A DNA stretch of 64,000 bases, taken from NCBI GenBank assembly GCA_946811695.1, contig OX328125.1, forward strand, positions 103,016,176 through 103,080,175. The letters are read 5' to 3'. Positions 49,071-60,436 of the stretch are shown here, in pieces; within the stretch, counting starts at the first letter, position 1, and each line of letters starts with the position of its first letter. The notes under the pieces are model-generated. The model had not been told where the DNA came from. It saw only the letters and a list, made by a program, of their open reading frames with translations, and searched no databases. The translations under genes and the position numbers were made by a program. This DNA comes from Gonocerus acuteangulatus. Its lineage: Eukaryota; Arthropoda; Insecta; Hemiptera; Coreidae.

Positions 49071-49594
49071 GTCGCAAAAGTAACTTAGTGTTTTAAACAA
49101 ATTTGGGGGGGGGGAAAGTCTGACTCGCAGGAAGTGCGAGCTCATAACAATTTCTGTTCTTATCCATATTTCTGTTTTTATCCCTATTGTCATTTAGAAA
49201 GCTAAATGAAACAGTTTATGTTTTATCTTAAGAAGAATATATCCAAAAATCCCATGAAAAATTTAGTTTTTTCCCATTTTCCTCAATAATAACTATAGAT
49301 ATGGTCCTGAAATTGGTTTCTTTACATTCCTCACAGCACAAATGGCTTAGAAGTCAGTGGGCTGTAAAAAAAAATTTGAGTCCCCATGTCTACTTACTTA
49401 TAAAACGTGAACCTAGAAGCCAAGTAACAACAAAATGTAAGTATTCAATTTTTTTCGCGTGAATTTTGTTGCCGTCATGCCATTTTTTAGTTAGAAACTG
49501 CTTCACAGACAAGGGAAATGGGGGCAGGTGGGTTGTCACGATGAAAGAATCACCTTTTTTTCTTTTTTTTTTCGAATACTCTTCCTCGGCCTCT

Positions 49595-49840
49595 TTAAAC
49601 CAAAAAGAATCAGTCTGTAAATTATTTAGGGGTAGTGTTCAATTCTTGAAGAGAAGAAACACCCAGATTGAGGCTGGTCGTCAATCAATCCACATTTCTC
49701 CACTTTTAAAACATTTATACCACTCATAGACATGTGTTTTACTTAAAGCGTTATTTCCATAAGTTCTATTAAGTTTTCGCAAGAGTATTACAAAACGTTC
49801 CTTCTTCTCCAACAAAATACAAAATTTCACAGCCTCCGTC
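49595..49840 (-). pseudogene. mariner-type transposase N-terminal HTH remnant
   Basis: The minus strand reads EAVKFCILLEKKERFVILL then NNALSKTHVYEWYKCFKSGE, matching the HTH_48 domain of mariner/SETMAR transposases (LSKTQVYEWHKRFKSG pattern). An in-frame stop follows in the IDDRPQSG region. Nothing of the DDE domain is visible. Confidence 0.65.
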
Positions 49841-50432
49841 CCTGCAGTCAGCTATTTTCCCCGAAATGAAAAACTTATTTTTCACGGATGAACTGTTGCA
49901 CTTACAGCAAACCAAACAATGCACACTGACTCGTTAAGAGTGAAAACATTTATGGCAGCTAGGAAATTCTGTGCTTGTGTGCCTTTTTTGTACTTGATTG
50001 GTGGGGTTTATTTTTTAACAGCACTTTTGTCCAACTGATCTACCGTGTTATTTTCTTAATTTCTCGACTTGCATTTAACTAATTCAACCCCGAATTTAAT
50101 ACCTTTATCAATTAAAGTTTCTCATATCATTTTTTTTTAAATTTATACATTGTGGATATTATAATTTTTCAGCTCTGTGCTAATATACTTGGCAAAGATC
50201 AAATCCCATAGGGACTTTGTCTCGTTAAATCCATTTGTCCAAGTGTTCCAATTTGAAGGGTCTGAAACCACTCCTCCAGTTTGATGATCAAAATACGTAT
50301 TCATATAGGTTTAGGTCAGGTCCTTTTGTAGGAAAAGGCGTAATACCTAATAGAATCAAAGAGCAGTTTTATTATTGTTTGTTAATCTTGAAGTTTCTCT
50401 AATTTTGAAAGTTCTTTAATAAAAATTGAAAC

Positions 50433-50435
<3 letters not shown>

Positions 50436-50467
<32 letters not shown>

Positions 50468-50582
50468 CGCACTGACTTCTGGGCCATTAGCGCCGACATC
50501 CTTGGTTCAGCTGGGAATTTTCTCAACGGGCCTTGATGAGATAAAAAAAAACACCATCTCCCGTGTGAGAATCTTATCAACC
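50436..50582 (-). mobile_element. tRNA-derived SINE, family A (truncated head)
   Basis: T-run of about 28, 'gggccattagcgccgacatc', 'ggaattttctcaacgggcc'. The B box region is deleted and the rest of the head is lost after 'atctcccgtgtgagaat'. Confidence 0.8.
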
Positions 50583-50618
50583 GTATTTTTTTTTATTTAT
50601 TTATTTTCTTTTTTATTG

Positions 50619-50793
50619 TGTGTTTAACAGCGTATCAACAATTGGGCTATTAATGCTGGGCTCTCTATAGGTTTCCACCGTTTTATAATGTCGATAGCAC
50701 ATGGTCAGTCACCCATTCAGGTACTGGCCACACCCAATGTTGCTTAACTTCGTTGGTCAACAGGTGCATCCAACATGGCTATGGCCGTTGGCA
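50619..50793 (-). mobile_element. 5S-rRNA-derived SINE
   Basis: On the minus strand the head reads ggccatagccatgttggatg, then accaacgaagttaagcaaca, then acctgaatgggtgac, which follows the 5' domain and box A/C region of 5S rRNA. A non-5S tail follows (agagagcccagcattaatag). This is a SINE3-type element. The head has many differences from a functional 5S gene. Confidence 0.8.
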
Positions 50794-50827
50794 TCAATTC
50801 TTATTAATCACAAATATTAAATTATAC

Positions 50828-50910
50828 CTCCCTAGAGTGCTTTATGGTCAAGAATCAGATACCTCTACAGTATCTGCCCCTCTGGGCCCTTGTGGCCTGT
50901 TACAGGACTG
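50828..50910 (+). mobile_element. SINE family B, 3' end
   Basis: 'gaatcagatacctctacagt', 'atctgcccctctgggccctt', 'gtggcctgttacaggactg' match 43550-43615. Confidence 0.75.
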
Positions 50911-51198
50911 ATTAAATTATACAAACTATCTATCATAACTCTATTGCAATGCATAATTTGGAGGCTGAAGTAGTTTTGGGCCTGTAGGAGTATATTGACT
51001 TGTAAATATAATCTTTATAATTATTTTGTATATTTTACTGTACTATTGTAAAAACAATGTATGAACAAAATTGTTTCTTCAGTATTATTTATTTATTAAT
51101 AAAATAATTGAGAATTATTTTCATCAATACACACAAACAGAACACGAGAAATATAACAAACCATAGTTACCAACCGTTTTATTTCTTTCTTTTTCAAG

Positions 51199-51283
51199 GT
51201 TTCTCCCGAACTTCGTACCTGAAGTCAAAAGTAAAAAGCAAAGGTGCCTGTGTACAGTTTTGGAGAGCAGAAAAAAGATTTAG
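51199..51283 (+). CDS. cac: cac exon: end of I-II loop before IIS1
   Basis: Between tttttcaag and gtatgt, 85 nt encode GFSRTSYLKSKVKSKGACV then QFWRAEKRFR. FWRAEKRFR is the conserved lead-in to IIS1 in Cac. The exon enters in phase 1 and leaves in phase 2. Confidence 0.94.
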
Positions 51284-51677
51284 GTATGTTTACATTGAAC
51301 ATTGATATGTTCTACTCTCATAAGCTGAACGCTCAAAGTATTCATACATATTCATGTATTTTTTAAATTGTGATGACCTTCTGTATCTCTTGAGATTTAG
51401 TAGACACAACAAAAAGACCTTGTAGTTTTCATTTATTATATTCATTATTACCCTAATATATATATATATATAAAAGGATAAATAAATGTACTACTTATTT
51501 TTAAAAAAGCTGAGGTGGGGACATATGTTGACTCTCTTTTTCTATTCCCATATGTATTTTATATGGCAGAATATCAATATCATGAATTACACACCCTACA
51601 TTTTTGCTCCTTTTCATTCTTACCATATTCCATTATATTTTACTTTATTGATATTCTATTGGTGTATTCTTTTGCAG

Positions 51678-51805
51678 GTTCTGGATTCGCCATGTAGTTA
51701 AAGCACAATGGTTTTATTGGTTTGTTATTGTGCTTGTATTTTTCAATACAGTATGTGTGGCTGTTGAACATTATGAACAGCCAAAGTACTTAGATAAATT
51801 TTTAT
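51678..51805 (+). CDS. cac: cac exon: segment IIS1
   Basis: Between tttgcag and gtaagt, 128 nt encode [20 protein letters not shown] then [22 protein letters not shown]. This is the cytosolic approach and membrane helix IIS1. It leaves in phase 1, completed by AT in the next exon to give Y. Confidence 0.96.
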
Positions 51806-53308
51806 GTAAGTAATGAATATTTTTATCTTTTAAAATGTTGTATATGTATGTCTAATACGTCAATAGTCTATATAAACTGCATATCAGGACCTTGGAAAAG
51901 AAAGGGAGAATCATGAATTCCGGATGTTGGGAAATCGAACTCAAATCTCTAGAAGTGCTTCAGGATAGCAAAGGAGAATGTTTACTCTATGGAATGCTGA
52001 TTCATAAACCTGATTGAAAAAGTATGCAATTGAAATTCAATATTTAATTATATTTTTTACGAGTGATTTATGGGTGACAAAATGCTCGGAGGGGAGTTTC
52101 TGAACCTTGAAATCGACATTGAATTTTTCATAGAAGATGGTGCTATTCACTTTAACTTAAACCTGTGAGAGAACAAAAAAAGAACCAGAGAAGCAGGTTG
52201 AAGCGTCCTGTTACCTACATCATTCTGACTCAGAAAATAAAATGTTAACAAATTTGATTTTCCAGATTCACCCTTTCTCTTCCAAGGTCCTGATATGTGT
52301 TAGGGACATATTACTTTTATACACACCTCTTCCCTCACTTCAATATTCTTTATACATGTCATATATTGCGACATCCTATTCTTACCTGATTGTATGTACA
52401 AGAAAAAAACATTTTATAGGTATGTATAAATTTTGTTTAATTATTAGTTTATTCAGTATTAAGCAATATCCAGTTAGACAAAAGCTAATTTGTTCCCCTG
52501 GTGTAAATACTATTCAGTTATACAAAGAGACAACAACTTTTCCACGAAATGTTTACAGACTTACCAGTGCCCCCCCCCCACCAGTCCCTCTTTCACTCAT
52601 CTCAGTTCTTCCTTGTAATTCTAGTAATTTAGTCGTGTTCTATGCACTCTCCCTTGTGTGACTTCCTTTGTTTCCGATCTAATAACACGGAACGTTCCAG
52701 TAATTCACCCCTTCTCCACTCTCTTGTTTTTCACTTATCTATACAGTAGTCGTTCTAATAGCTGTGTTCTATTGTGCTTTCATCTTTTAAAATGAACAAA
52801 CAAACTTACGCTTGAAGACAAAATAAAAATCCTGAATGAAGTTGATGACAACCCCAATGTGACAAAAATAGACATAGCTGCACGGAAATTACCTTCGTCA
52901 ATCCTTTCGACTATTATCGCTAAAAGGAAAGGATTCGGGGAAAATGTTTTGATATGAAGCATGAAAATATAATAATGTACAACGTTATCTAACAACAAAA
53001 TATGTACAAACAATAAAATTATGACTTTTTTATGAAGAATTTATTTTATTTTAAAATAGCCATGAAACCTAGTACTATTCAGTTATACAAAACATTCACT
53101 TATACGGAAAATTTTCTGTTCCCCCTCACATTCATATAAGTGAGACTCCACTGCATAAACAAAATTTATTAATTGTCAATTGTGCTCATTTACTTGGCTC
53201 AATAACCAAATAAATAATCATTAATTTCAAATTGATATTGAAATTTCCTTCAGTTAAATTTGTTACTTTAGAAGATTAATCCTTTATTTTGTATGTTTTT
53301 GTTGACAG
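51806..53308. other. cac: cac intron (1.5 kb)
   Basis: 'tactattcagttatacaaa' occurs at 52508 and 53071 and flanks the Tigger-type fragment. The remainder shows nothing. Confidence 0.65.
52796..52957 (+). pseudogene. Tigger/pogo transposase fragment (CENP-B-type HTH)
   Basis: The frame reads LTLEDKIKILNEVDDNPNVT then KIDIAARKLPSSILSTIIAK, the N-terminal CENP-B/psq-like helix-turn-helix of pogo-family transposases, then stops. 'ataagtgagactccactg' at 53138-53155 looks like the matching right terminus. The DDE part is missing. Confidence 0.7.
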
Positions 53309-53531
53309 ATGTTGCCGAATATGTATTTCTTGGCTTGTTCATGATGGAAATGCTCATCAAAATGTATGCACTTGGACCTAGACTTTATTTTGAATCGGCC
53401 TTTAATCGTTTTGATTGTGTTGTGATTTGTGCATCCATTTTTGAAGTAGTGTGGTCAGCAGTCAAATCAGGTTCTTTCGGGCTCTCCGTTTTAAGAGCCC
53501 TCCGACTGCTAAGGATATTCAAAGTCACAAA
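53309..53531 (+). CDS. cac: cac exon: segments IIS2, IIS3 and IIS4
   Basis: Between gttgacag and gtaagt, 223 nt encode [20 protein letters not shown] (IIS2), [19 protein letters not shown] (IIS3) and [17 protein letters not shown] (IIS4, charges R, R, R, K, K). It ends in phase 2 (AA). The next exon, expected to begin GTAYWSSLR-like, is not found before the window ends, so the last intron exceeds 10.4 kb. Confidence 0.96.
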
Positions 53532-53963
53532 GTAAGTGATAGTGTTTTGATATCGTGCTGTGCTTCTCAGTATTTTTGTTGGTTCTAAGGAATATATTGT
53601 GATATGTAGGTTTATGATATAATATTTTGCATATTAAATTATGAAGAATAAGGGCAAAAATCAGAGAAAATCACTTTTGCATAACTCAAATAAGTAAATT
53701 GCATTCGAACATTCTTTCATGCAAAAGGTTTTTTTTTTTCTTTTTTTTTTTTTTCTTTTTCAAATCTGAGGGTACTTTCTAATTATTTAATTTTTCTTTC
53801 CCTCAGCTTTTTTTAATGGATTTTCAATCCCCTTATCCTTCATTTTCTCAATTACATATGTAACAAATTATTTTCTCAACTAGTACATGCCATAGAATGT
53901 AAAGGTACTAGAGATAATAATTTAATTGGCTATTGTTATAAATCTAATAATTTGTTGATAAAA

Positions 53964-53977
53964 CAAGTAAAAATACG
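53964..53977 (+). repeat. Target-site duplication, left (Penelope-like element)
   Basis: CAAGTAAAAATACG, identical to 61232-61245. Confidence 0.85.
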
Positions 53978-54207
53978 GAGGAAGCGTTGATCGTCGGGGT
54001 TTCGGTCAGTGTTCTTATTCAATAAAACACATTTTATTTGCTAAAATGTATATTTATTGCCGCCAACGTTTCGGCTTGCTATACAAGCCATCTTCAGGGC
54101 TGTAAAAACATATATGGTATAACAATGGTAAGGACAAAAAAAAAAGGCTAGAAACATAAACATAAATATGAGTACCTATATGCTTGAAAATATAAATATA
54201 AATATTT

Positions 54208-54900
54208 TGTAATGATATATTACATTCACGAAAATATTTTTAAATTCAAATAACCATCGATATTTTGAAAAGCCCGTGCAAATCACAAACCGTATATACA
54301 AATAACATCGTATTATATACGATCAAAATTAATAATGTTTTTGGACAATACTGGTATTCAATATATCCATATTAAATGTACATCCAGATAACAATAAATT
54401 AATTATTTGGTATTGCAAAAAACATGATTGTTATCTTTATATACAATCCGGCAAACTGCGGAAGTTAAGAAGCAAGGACGCTAAACTTTCCCGCTTGCTC
54501 GAAGGAAGCGTCACTCTAGTCTCGGCAGCCATAGGGAGAACAAGTCTGTCTATTCCCAACATTCATGGAATGAGGAGCTGGGGTCTATCGTCTGTTGATT
54601 CTCAGTGTTGGTTGAATGCAGAGCTCTCCTCCAAGGAATACCGAGTGTATTGAGGTTTTGTTGGAAGCGGATTGATTTAGAGGTAAGAATTGTTTTTTTT
54701 TTGTAGTTGTCGATTATTTTATTATTGTTTGTGTGTAGTTTAATATTGTTTTGTATTTCGGAATTGTCTAAGAATCAATATGATATCGTTCATTCACTCG
54801 GAACTTTGATCCCTGAGGTTAAGTCAAACTCATATAATAAATCTTATTAAAATAATTAAAATATTTTTATTTCTTTTTATTAAAATAATTAATCATTACA
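54208..54900 (+). repeat. 5' LTR
   Basis: It begins TGTAATGAT and ends ATCATTACA, perfect 9-bp inverted ends with TG...CA. It differs from the 3' LTR by about three substitutions (e.g. gtgc/gcgc near 54275, tattc/tatac near 54357) and one T-run length change. Confidence 0.95.
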
Positions 54901-54905
54901 TTTAA

Positions 54906-54918
54906 TGGCGCCCAACGT
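54906..54918 (+). promoter_or_regulatory. Primer-binding site (tRNA-Lys type)
   Basis: TGGCGCCCAACGT starts 5 nt after the LTR and is complementary to the 3' end of insect tRNA-Lys(CUU) (...ACGUUGGGCGCCA). The match ends after 13 nt. Confidence 0.75.
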
Positions 54919-54988
54919 AGACGGCCGAGTGAATTGAAATTAAAAACAGTAAATAAATATTAAAAATAATTTTTTTTTTGTAATAAAA

Positions 54989-56173
54989 ATGTCTGACGTG
55001 AATATTGAACAAATTCAAAATAACGGTGAGGAAAATAGTATAGAATCACCGGAATACGTATTTTTTACAACACCGGGAGAAATAAATATTATAGTTGAAA
55101 CACGTGAAAACGAATTGCAGGAGGATGATGCAATAGCATTCAGAGAATCGGCGGGTTCCTTAGGAACGGAAATTCTATCCAATGGCGGGAATCATGCTTC
55201 CGAAAGGGATAATGAGATGCATCCTCAAGGCCTAGAACATTTGATGAGGCTATTATTGGAACAAAATAAAAAATTAGAAAATAAAATTGATGCAAATAGG
55301 ATCGAACAAAATGAAATAAAGTTCGAGCTAAGTAAAAACAATAAAAAATTGGAAAATAAAATTGATAAAAATAATAAAATATTGGAAAATAAAATAGATG
55401 CAAATAGAATAGAACAAAATAAAAAATTGGACGATTTATGTGCGTATTTAAATAATATGGGTGAAAGTCAAAATAAAGAGACGATAGAATTGGAAAAATC
55501 GAATAATAACCTTTTTAATAAAAATAATAGAAGTTGTAAAGAAATTATTGAGATTAATGAAAATAATAATGAAAATTTAATTAAAAATACCGGAAATGAC
55601 GATACATTAATAAATAATGACAATTTAAATGAAACTATAAAATACAGTTTAAATATTAATGATAGTAGTAATGACCAAATATTAGAAGATAAAATATTGA
55701 TTGAAGATAAAAATGACTATAATTGTTTAATAAATGAAGATAATACAATTCAAGAAAAAATATTAACTGAATTAAATAATGATAATGAGGGTACAAATGA
55801 AATAATTAATAATAAGCTAATAAATGATAATTTCAAAAATAAAATAAGTACAAAATGTATAAACAAAATGATGAAACAAAAGAAAATTGAAAAATTATCT
55901 GATAACTATAAATTCAAAATAAATGAAAGGAGTTATAATAAAAGAAGTGGAAATATACCAATGAAGAAACTAAATAGAACTATTAATAATAATAATAATT
56001 TAAAGATTTTGAATGTCAAATTTGGAAATAAAATAAAAATTCTTTATAAATATAAAAGACAACTTGGAATAGAAAAAATTTCAAAGCTAAATCGGCCTCC
56101 AAGGAAAAGAATAAAACACTTTTATAGAAAGAAATTGGACTGCTGCAAAGAAAATATTAACGACCAGGAATAA
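54989..56173 (+). CDS. Gag-like protein of the non-autonomous LTR element
   Basis: The 394-codon frame starts MSDVNIEQIQNNGEENSIES. Residues 80-160 are a coiled-coil built of repeated KLENKIDANRIEQN heptads. The middle is extremely N/D/E/K-rich. The last 90 residues are basic (RPPRKRIKHFYRKKLD). There is no zinc knuckle or protease motif. The arrangement could be a gag N-terminus fused to a pol C-terminal scrap by internal deletion. The intact frame and near-identical LTRs suggest recent mobility driven by a partner. Function not recognised. Confidence 0.7.
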   Translation: MSDVNIEQIQNNGEENSIESPEYVFFTTPGEINIIVETRENELQEDDAIAFRESAGSLGTEILSNGGNHASERDNEMHPQGLEHLMRLLLEQNKKLENKIDANRIEQNEIKFELSKNNKKLENKIDKNNKILENKIDANRIEQNKKLDDLCAYLNNMGESQNKETIELEKSNNNLFNKNNRSCKEIIEINENNNENLIKNTGNDDTLINNDNLNETIKYSLNINDSSNDQILEDKILIEDKNDYNCLINEDNTIQEKILTELNNDNEGTNEIINNKLINDNFKNKISTKCINKMMKQKKIEKLSDNYKFKINERSYNKRSGNIPMKKLNRTINNNNNLKILNVKFGNKIKILYKYKRQLGIEKISKLNRPPRKRIKHFYRKKLDCCKENINDQE

Positions 56174-56596
56174 ATTCATGAAAAAATTTAAAATTAATAT
56201 CTATTAGTTTAGTGTGTTTTTATAAAATTTATTAGTTTAGCATTTTTTTTAAGAAAATAAGATTTATATTAATAAGATTTAATTGATAATAATAAGATTT
56301 AAAAATTTATCATAAATTTAATAATCAGATTAGTTTAGGATAAGATAGTTTTGATAATGATAATGTTTAAAAATGAACAATGAAAAATGATAATTTAAAT
56401 TGAGAAATGATAATGAATAAAAATTATGTAACAAAATAAGTTATTGAAAATTTGAATAAAAAACAGGCTTACCAATCTAATTAATATTTCTGTATCCCAA
56501 AACTTCAAATTAAAAAATTCAATTTTAAATTTATTTTTTATACCGGACTAAAAACATTTTTTTTTAATTTTTTTTTTTTTTAGACAGGAGTGCAAA

Positions 56597-57285
56597 TGTA
56601 ATGATATATTACATTCACGAAAATATTTTTAAATTCAAATAACCATCGATATTTTGAAAAGCCCGCGCAAATCACAAACCATATATACAAATAACATCGT
56701 ATTATATACGATCAAAATTAATAATGTTTTTGGACAATACTGGTATACAATATATCCATATTAAATGTACATCCAGATAACAATAAATTAATTATTTGGT
56801 ATTGCAAAAAACATGATTGTTATCTTTATATACAATCCGGCAAACTGCGGAAGTTAAGAAGCAAGGACGCTAAACTTTCCCGCTTGCTCGAAGGAAGCGT
56901 CACTCTAGTCTCGGCAGCCATAGGGAGAACAAGTCTGTCTATTCCCAACATTCATGGAATGAGGAGCTGGGGTCTATCGTCTGTTGATTCTCAGTGTTGG
57001 TTGAATGCAGAGCTCTCCTCCAAGGAATACCGAGTGTATTGAGGTTTTGTTGGAAGCGGATTGATTTAGAGGTAAGAATTGTTTTTTTTTGTAGTTGTCG
57101 ATTATTTTATTATTGTTTGTGTGTAGTTTAATATTGTTTTGTATTTCGGAATTGTCTAAGAATCAATATGATATCGTTCATTCACTCGGAACTTTGATCC
57201 CTGAGGTTAAGTCAAACTCATATAATAAATCTTATTAAAATAATTAAAATATTTTTATTTCTTTTTATTAAAATAATTAATCATT

Positions 57286-57288
<3 letters not shown>
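56597..57288 (+). repeat. 3' LTR
   Basis: Near-identical to 54208-54900. The upstream purine-rich 'agacaggagtgcaaa' is a weak polypurine tract preceded by a T-rich stretch. Confidence 0.95.

Positions 57289-57347
<59 letters not shown>
57289..57347. repeat. (AT)n microsatellite at the LTR insertion site
   Basis: TA repeats that correspond to the ones at 60880-60952 in the opposite arm of the Penelope-like element. Confidence 0.9.
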
Positions 57348-57348
<1 letters not shown>

Positions 57349-57845
57349 CAATATAAATAAATATACATGTATATGGTATCCAAGAGAATACAGTACTAGT
57401 GTCATAGTAACATACCTATTGAGAAGATTGAGAACTGTCCCGTTTCAAGAAGAGAACATTTCTGAAGACTGGAAGGATGGGGCAGGGCTAGACAGGAGAG
57501 GAGGGGGTGGAGAGAAGTGGAGCTGGGAGTAAGGGCGGAGGGTAAAGACCGCGGTAAAGATAAAGGACTTGCCGATGGATATTGCAGGTACAGGGAAGGA
57601 TTGGGCCAGGGCTAGACAGGAGAGGATGGGATTGAGGGGGTGGGGAGAAGTCGACCTGGGAGTAAGGACAGAGGGACGGCGGTAAAGATAAAGGACTTGC
57701 CGATGGGTATTACAGGTACAGGGAAGGATCAGACGGTGTGTGGGAATAGGGCAACGAACCGGGTGGGATTACCTAACGGGAGGTTTTGAGGATATGGAAA
57801 ATGTTGGAATAGGTTGAGGAGTTGACTTCTTTGTCAATTTTGTCA
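57348..57845. repeat. Penelope-like inverted end, inner left part
   Basis: Reverse complement of 60437-60850. It contains two GC-rich sub-repeats ('gctagacaggagaggatggg', 'aagataaaggacttgccgat'). Confidence 0.9.
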
Positions 57846-57850
57846 ATTAT

Positions 57851-60436
57851 ATGGACACAACACAAAGAAGGACTAGACTCCAAACCCGGTTAGCCATGCA
57901 GAGGATGCATACAGACAAACCTAAGGAGACCAATTTGCTGAACACGGAAAGGAAAAATGTAGTAACTGATCTACCGAATACAGATGAGGTAAGCAACTTT
58001 TTTAAGAATATTAAATCTAAATATCCCGAATTAAAGAACCTCAAAAATAAACTTTCCCACGTCACCCAGACCAATATTAATGCTAGGGAACATAGGATCT
58101 TTCTTCTGAAGTGCCGCAAACAACATGTATTCCCAAAATTTATTGACAACTCCCTTAACAATATTGTACTCCCACCCCGTTATTCCGAAAAACATCAAGA
58201 TTAAAAATAACTTTAAGAAATCCCTGTTAAATATAAAAATAATGGAAATCAATGATAACATACAGTATAGAGATAAGAAACTTGAAAATATGTATAACTC
58301 CCTCCGGGATAATATCGATAGAAGAGATTTCAACAAACTTAGCCCTTTTTAGAGACAATGAAAATGAATTCTAAAACCTATAAAAAACAGACACACATTG
58401 CCAAGTTCAACTCAATACTAACTGACTCCCAAAAAAAGAAAACTTATCCATCCGGAAATCCTGAATGGGTGCACAATATCTCTTCTACCGATATTCCCCC
58501 CGAGGTTAATAACATTTTGTCACTAGGGCCCAATTTTGCTACACCTGTCAATAACCTCAGCAAATTGGTCCCAAAATTGATAACTGATATCGAATACATT
58601 CACCGTGACGAACTCCTTTCTGTAAATGAAGAAGAGCGAGAGCTTTCCCGTTATCGCATTTCCAATATCATCACCAATCATCTCCAACGCCCCCCCCCCC
58701 CAACAAATCCTCTAACCTTTCCCATAAATTTTTCCAAGACTTGAAATCTACCCACTCCTTCCTTAGTAAACATAACCAACTTATTGTAAGCAGAGCTAAC
58801 AAAGGCAACAAGACAGTCATTATGGACAGGACTGAATACACCGACAAAATGTTTAAGCTCCTCTCTGACAACACTACATACTCACCCGTCCCCAAGAACA
58901 AAGACCCTACTCCCAATCTTATAAAAACCTTCAACACACACATCCGCAAACTCCGTCACAATCACGAAATTGACGAACGTACCTACTACAGACTTATCTC
59001 TTACAACTCCCAAGCCCCCAGATGTTATGGTCTCCCAAAAATTCATAAACCTAACAATCCCTTACGTCCTATCGTATCCAACATCAACTCACCCACCTCT
59101 AATCTCAGTAAATTTCTCCTAACCCCCCTACAAGCCCTTAGCCATAATAATTCCTACGATGTCCAGAATTCCTACGACCTAAAACAACAACTTTCTTCCA
59201 TTAACGTCCCTCCTAATTTTATCCTTGTCTCCCTCGATGCCGAGTCTCTTTTTACCAACATCCCCATTGACAAAGCCCTTGAAATCGTCGAAACCAATTG
59301 GCAAACTATAGAACCCCTCACCAAATTATCCCAAGCCTCCTATCTTGAATCCCTATCCCTATGTTGTAAATCTGGCTACCTCCTTTTCCAAGACAAATAC
59401 TACCACCAAACCTCTGGCCTCGCCATGGGAAATTGTCTCTCACCCGATATAGCCAATATCACCCTAAATGACCTCCTCAATCTCACCCTCCCGATGTTCC
59501 CCAACGACATAATTTTCATTAAAAAATATGTAGATGACCTTTTCCTCATCCTCAACCCGCATAGTATTCCTCAGATCTTAGCCGCCTTTAACTCCTACCA
59601 CCCCCGATTGAAATTCACCTTTGAAACCGAATCCAATAACTCTCTACCCTTCCTAGACCTACTTGTGATTAGAAACCCCGATGGCTCCTTATCCACCGAT
59701 TGGTACACCAAACCCACTTACTCTGGCCGACTCCTCCATTACCAATCCTCACACCCCCCTCATCAAATCCTCAATACAGCTAGAAACCTAATATTTCGAT
59801 CCCTTACCCTATCTGTTCCTAAATTTCATCCCAAGAACACATCCCAACTCCTAGAAATACTCAAAGCCAATGGATTCCCGAAACACACCATCACCTCCCT
59901 CATAAATTCAATTAAAAATCCTAAACCCCCCTCCACCTCGCAAGATAGTGTCGCCCCCCTATTCAGATCCCTTCTGTACATCCCTAACCTCTCTGAAAAA
60001 ATCCAAAAATCCCTCAGAAGCACATTTCCCAACCTAAATCTAGGTCTATCCACTAAAAATAAACTGAAAACCCTATATACCACAAGGAAATAGATCCAAC
60101 GTCGTTTACCGAATTCCTTGCTCTACACCACACTGCAACAGCACTTACATTGGACAGACGAAGAACCGCATTCATAGCAGACTCACAACACACAAATACA
60201 ACATTAAGAACAGAGACATTAAAACCGCACTTTCTAGACACGCTATCACGGACGGACATAAATTTGATTTCCAAAACTTCTCCATCCTCTCCACTGAACC
60301 CAACCTTGAGAAGCGTCTCCTTTCTGAATCCATATATATCCATCTAGAAAACAATCCCGTCAATGACAAAATTGACAAAGAAGTCATCTCCTCAACCTAT
60401 TCCAACATTTTCCATATCCTCAAAACCTTCCGTTAG
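57851..60436 (+). pseudogene. Penelope-like reverse transcriptase/GIY-YIG polyprotein, frameshifted
   Basis: The coding sequence runs through four frame changes: about 58150-58200, about 58350, inside an 11-C run at 58690-58700, and at 60080-60097. The longest piece (58741-60093) carries CYGLPKIHKPNNPLRPIVS, FILVSLDAESLFTNIPI, SGLAMGNCLSPDIANI and KKYVDDLFLIL (YVDD catalytic site). After the last shift comes VVYRIPCSTPHCNSTYIGQT, the GIY-YIG nuclease with the Penelope-type cysteine pair. The rest of the nuclease ends at TAG 60434-60436. Few substitutions disrupt motifs, so the shifts are recent or partly assembly errors at homopolymers. Confidence 0.9.

Larger units (their letters stand above)
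48480..49090. mobile_element. Cluster of three Penelope-like ends around a SINE
   Basis: Hairpins at 48490-48520 (minus, decayed), 48677-48700 (minus) and 49042-49070 (plus) share 'gaagatgagccta' and 'ggttcgaaacgtcgcaaa'. The family A SINE at 48741 sits between the opposed ends. Confidence 0.6.
47655..51198. other. cac: cac intron (3.5 kb)
   Basis: It contains Penelope-like ends, two family A SINEs, a mariner remnant and a 5S SINE. 47660-48290 and 50100-50430 show nothing else. Confidence 0.7.
10372..53531 (+). other. cac: cacophony / Cav2 calcium channel alpha1 gene, partial (IS1 to IIS4)
   Basis: Fifteen exons with matching phases join into one reading frame of about 520 codons when one exon of each alternative pair is used. 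The product is the pore-forming alpha1 subunit of a presynaptic Cav2 (N/P/Q-type) calcium channel, a plasma-membrane protein that admits Ca2+ for transmitter release. Diagnostic pieces are [10 protein letters not shown] after IS1, TMEGW in the domain I pore (the selectivity-filter glutamate), an AID helix with GYVEWI, the loop peptide EEVILAEERTTEEEKMHI, and IIS4 [13 protein letters not shown]. Assignment to Cav2 rather than Cav1 or Cav3 rests on close agreement with insect Cac protein across the I-II loop. The start codon lies left of the window, and everything after IIS4 lies to the right. Two pairs of mutually exclusive exons, one candidate microexon and one likely AT-AC intron are described separately. 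Confidence 0.95.
54208..57288 (+). mobile_element. Non-autonomous LTR retrotransposon nested in the Penelope-like element
   Basis: Two LTRs of 692-693 bp bracket a 1.7-kb interior with a primer-binding site and a single gag-like frame. No protease, reverse transcriptase, RNase H or integrase motifs are present. Insertion is in a TA repeat of the host element, so the target duplication cannot be read cleanly. Confidence 0.9.

Noticed and set aside
50690..50793. Functional 5S rRNA gene
   Set aside because: Only part of the 5S sequence is present, with many changes, and it is joined to a SINE tail.
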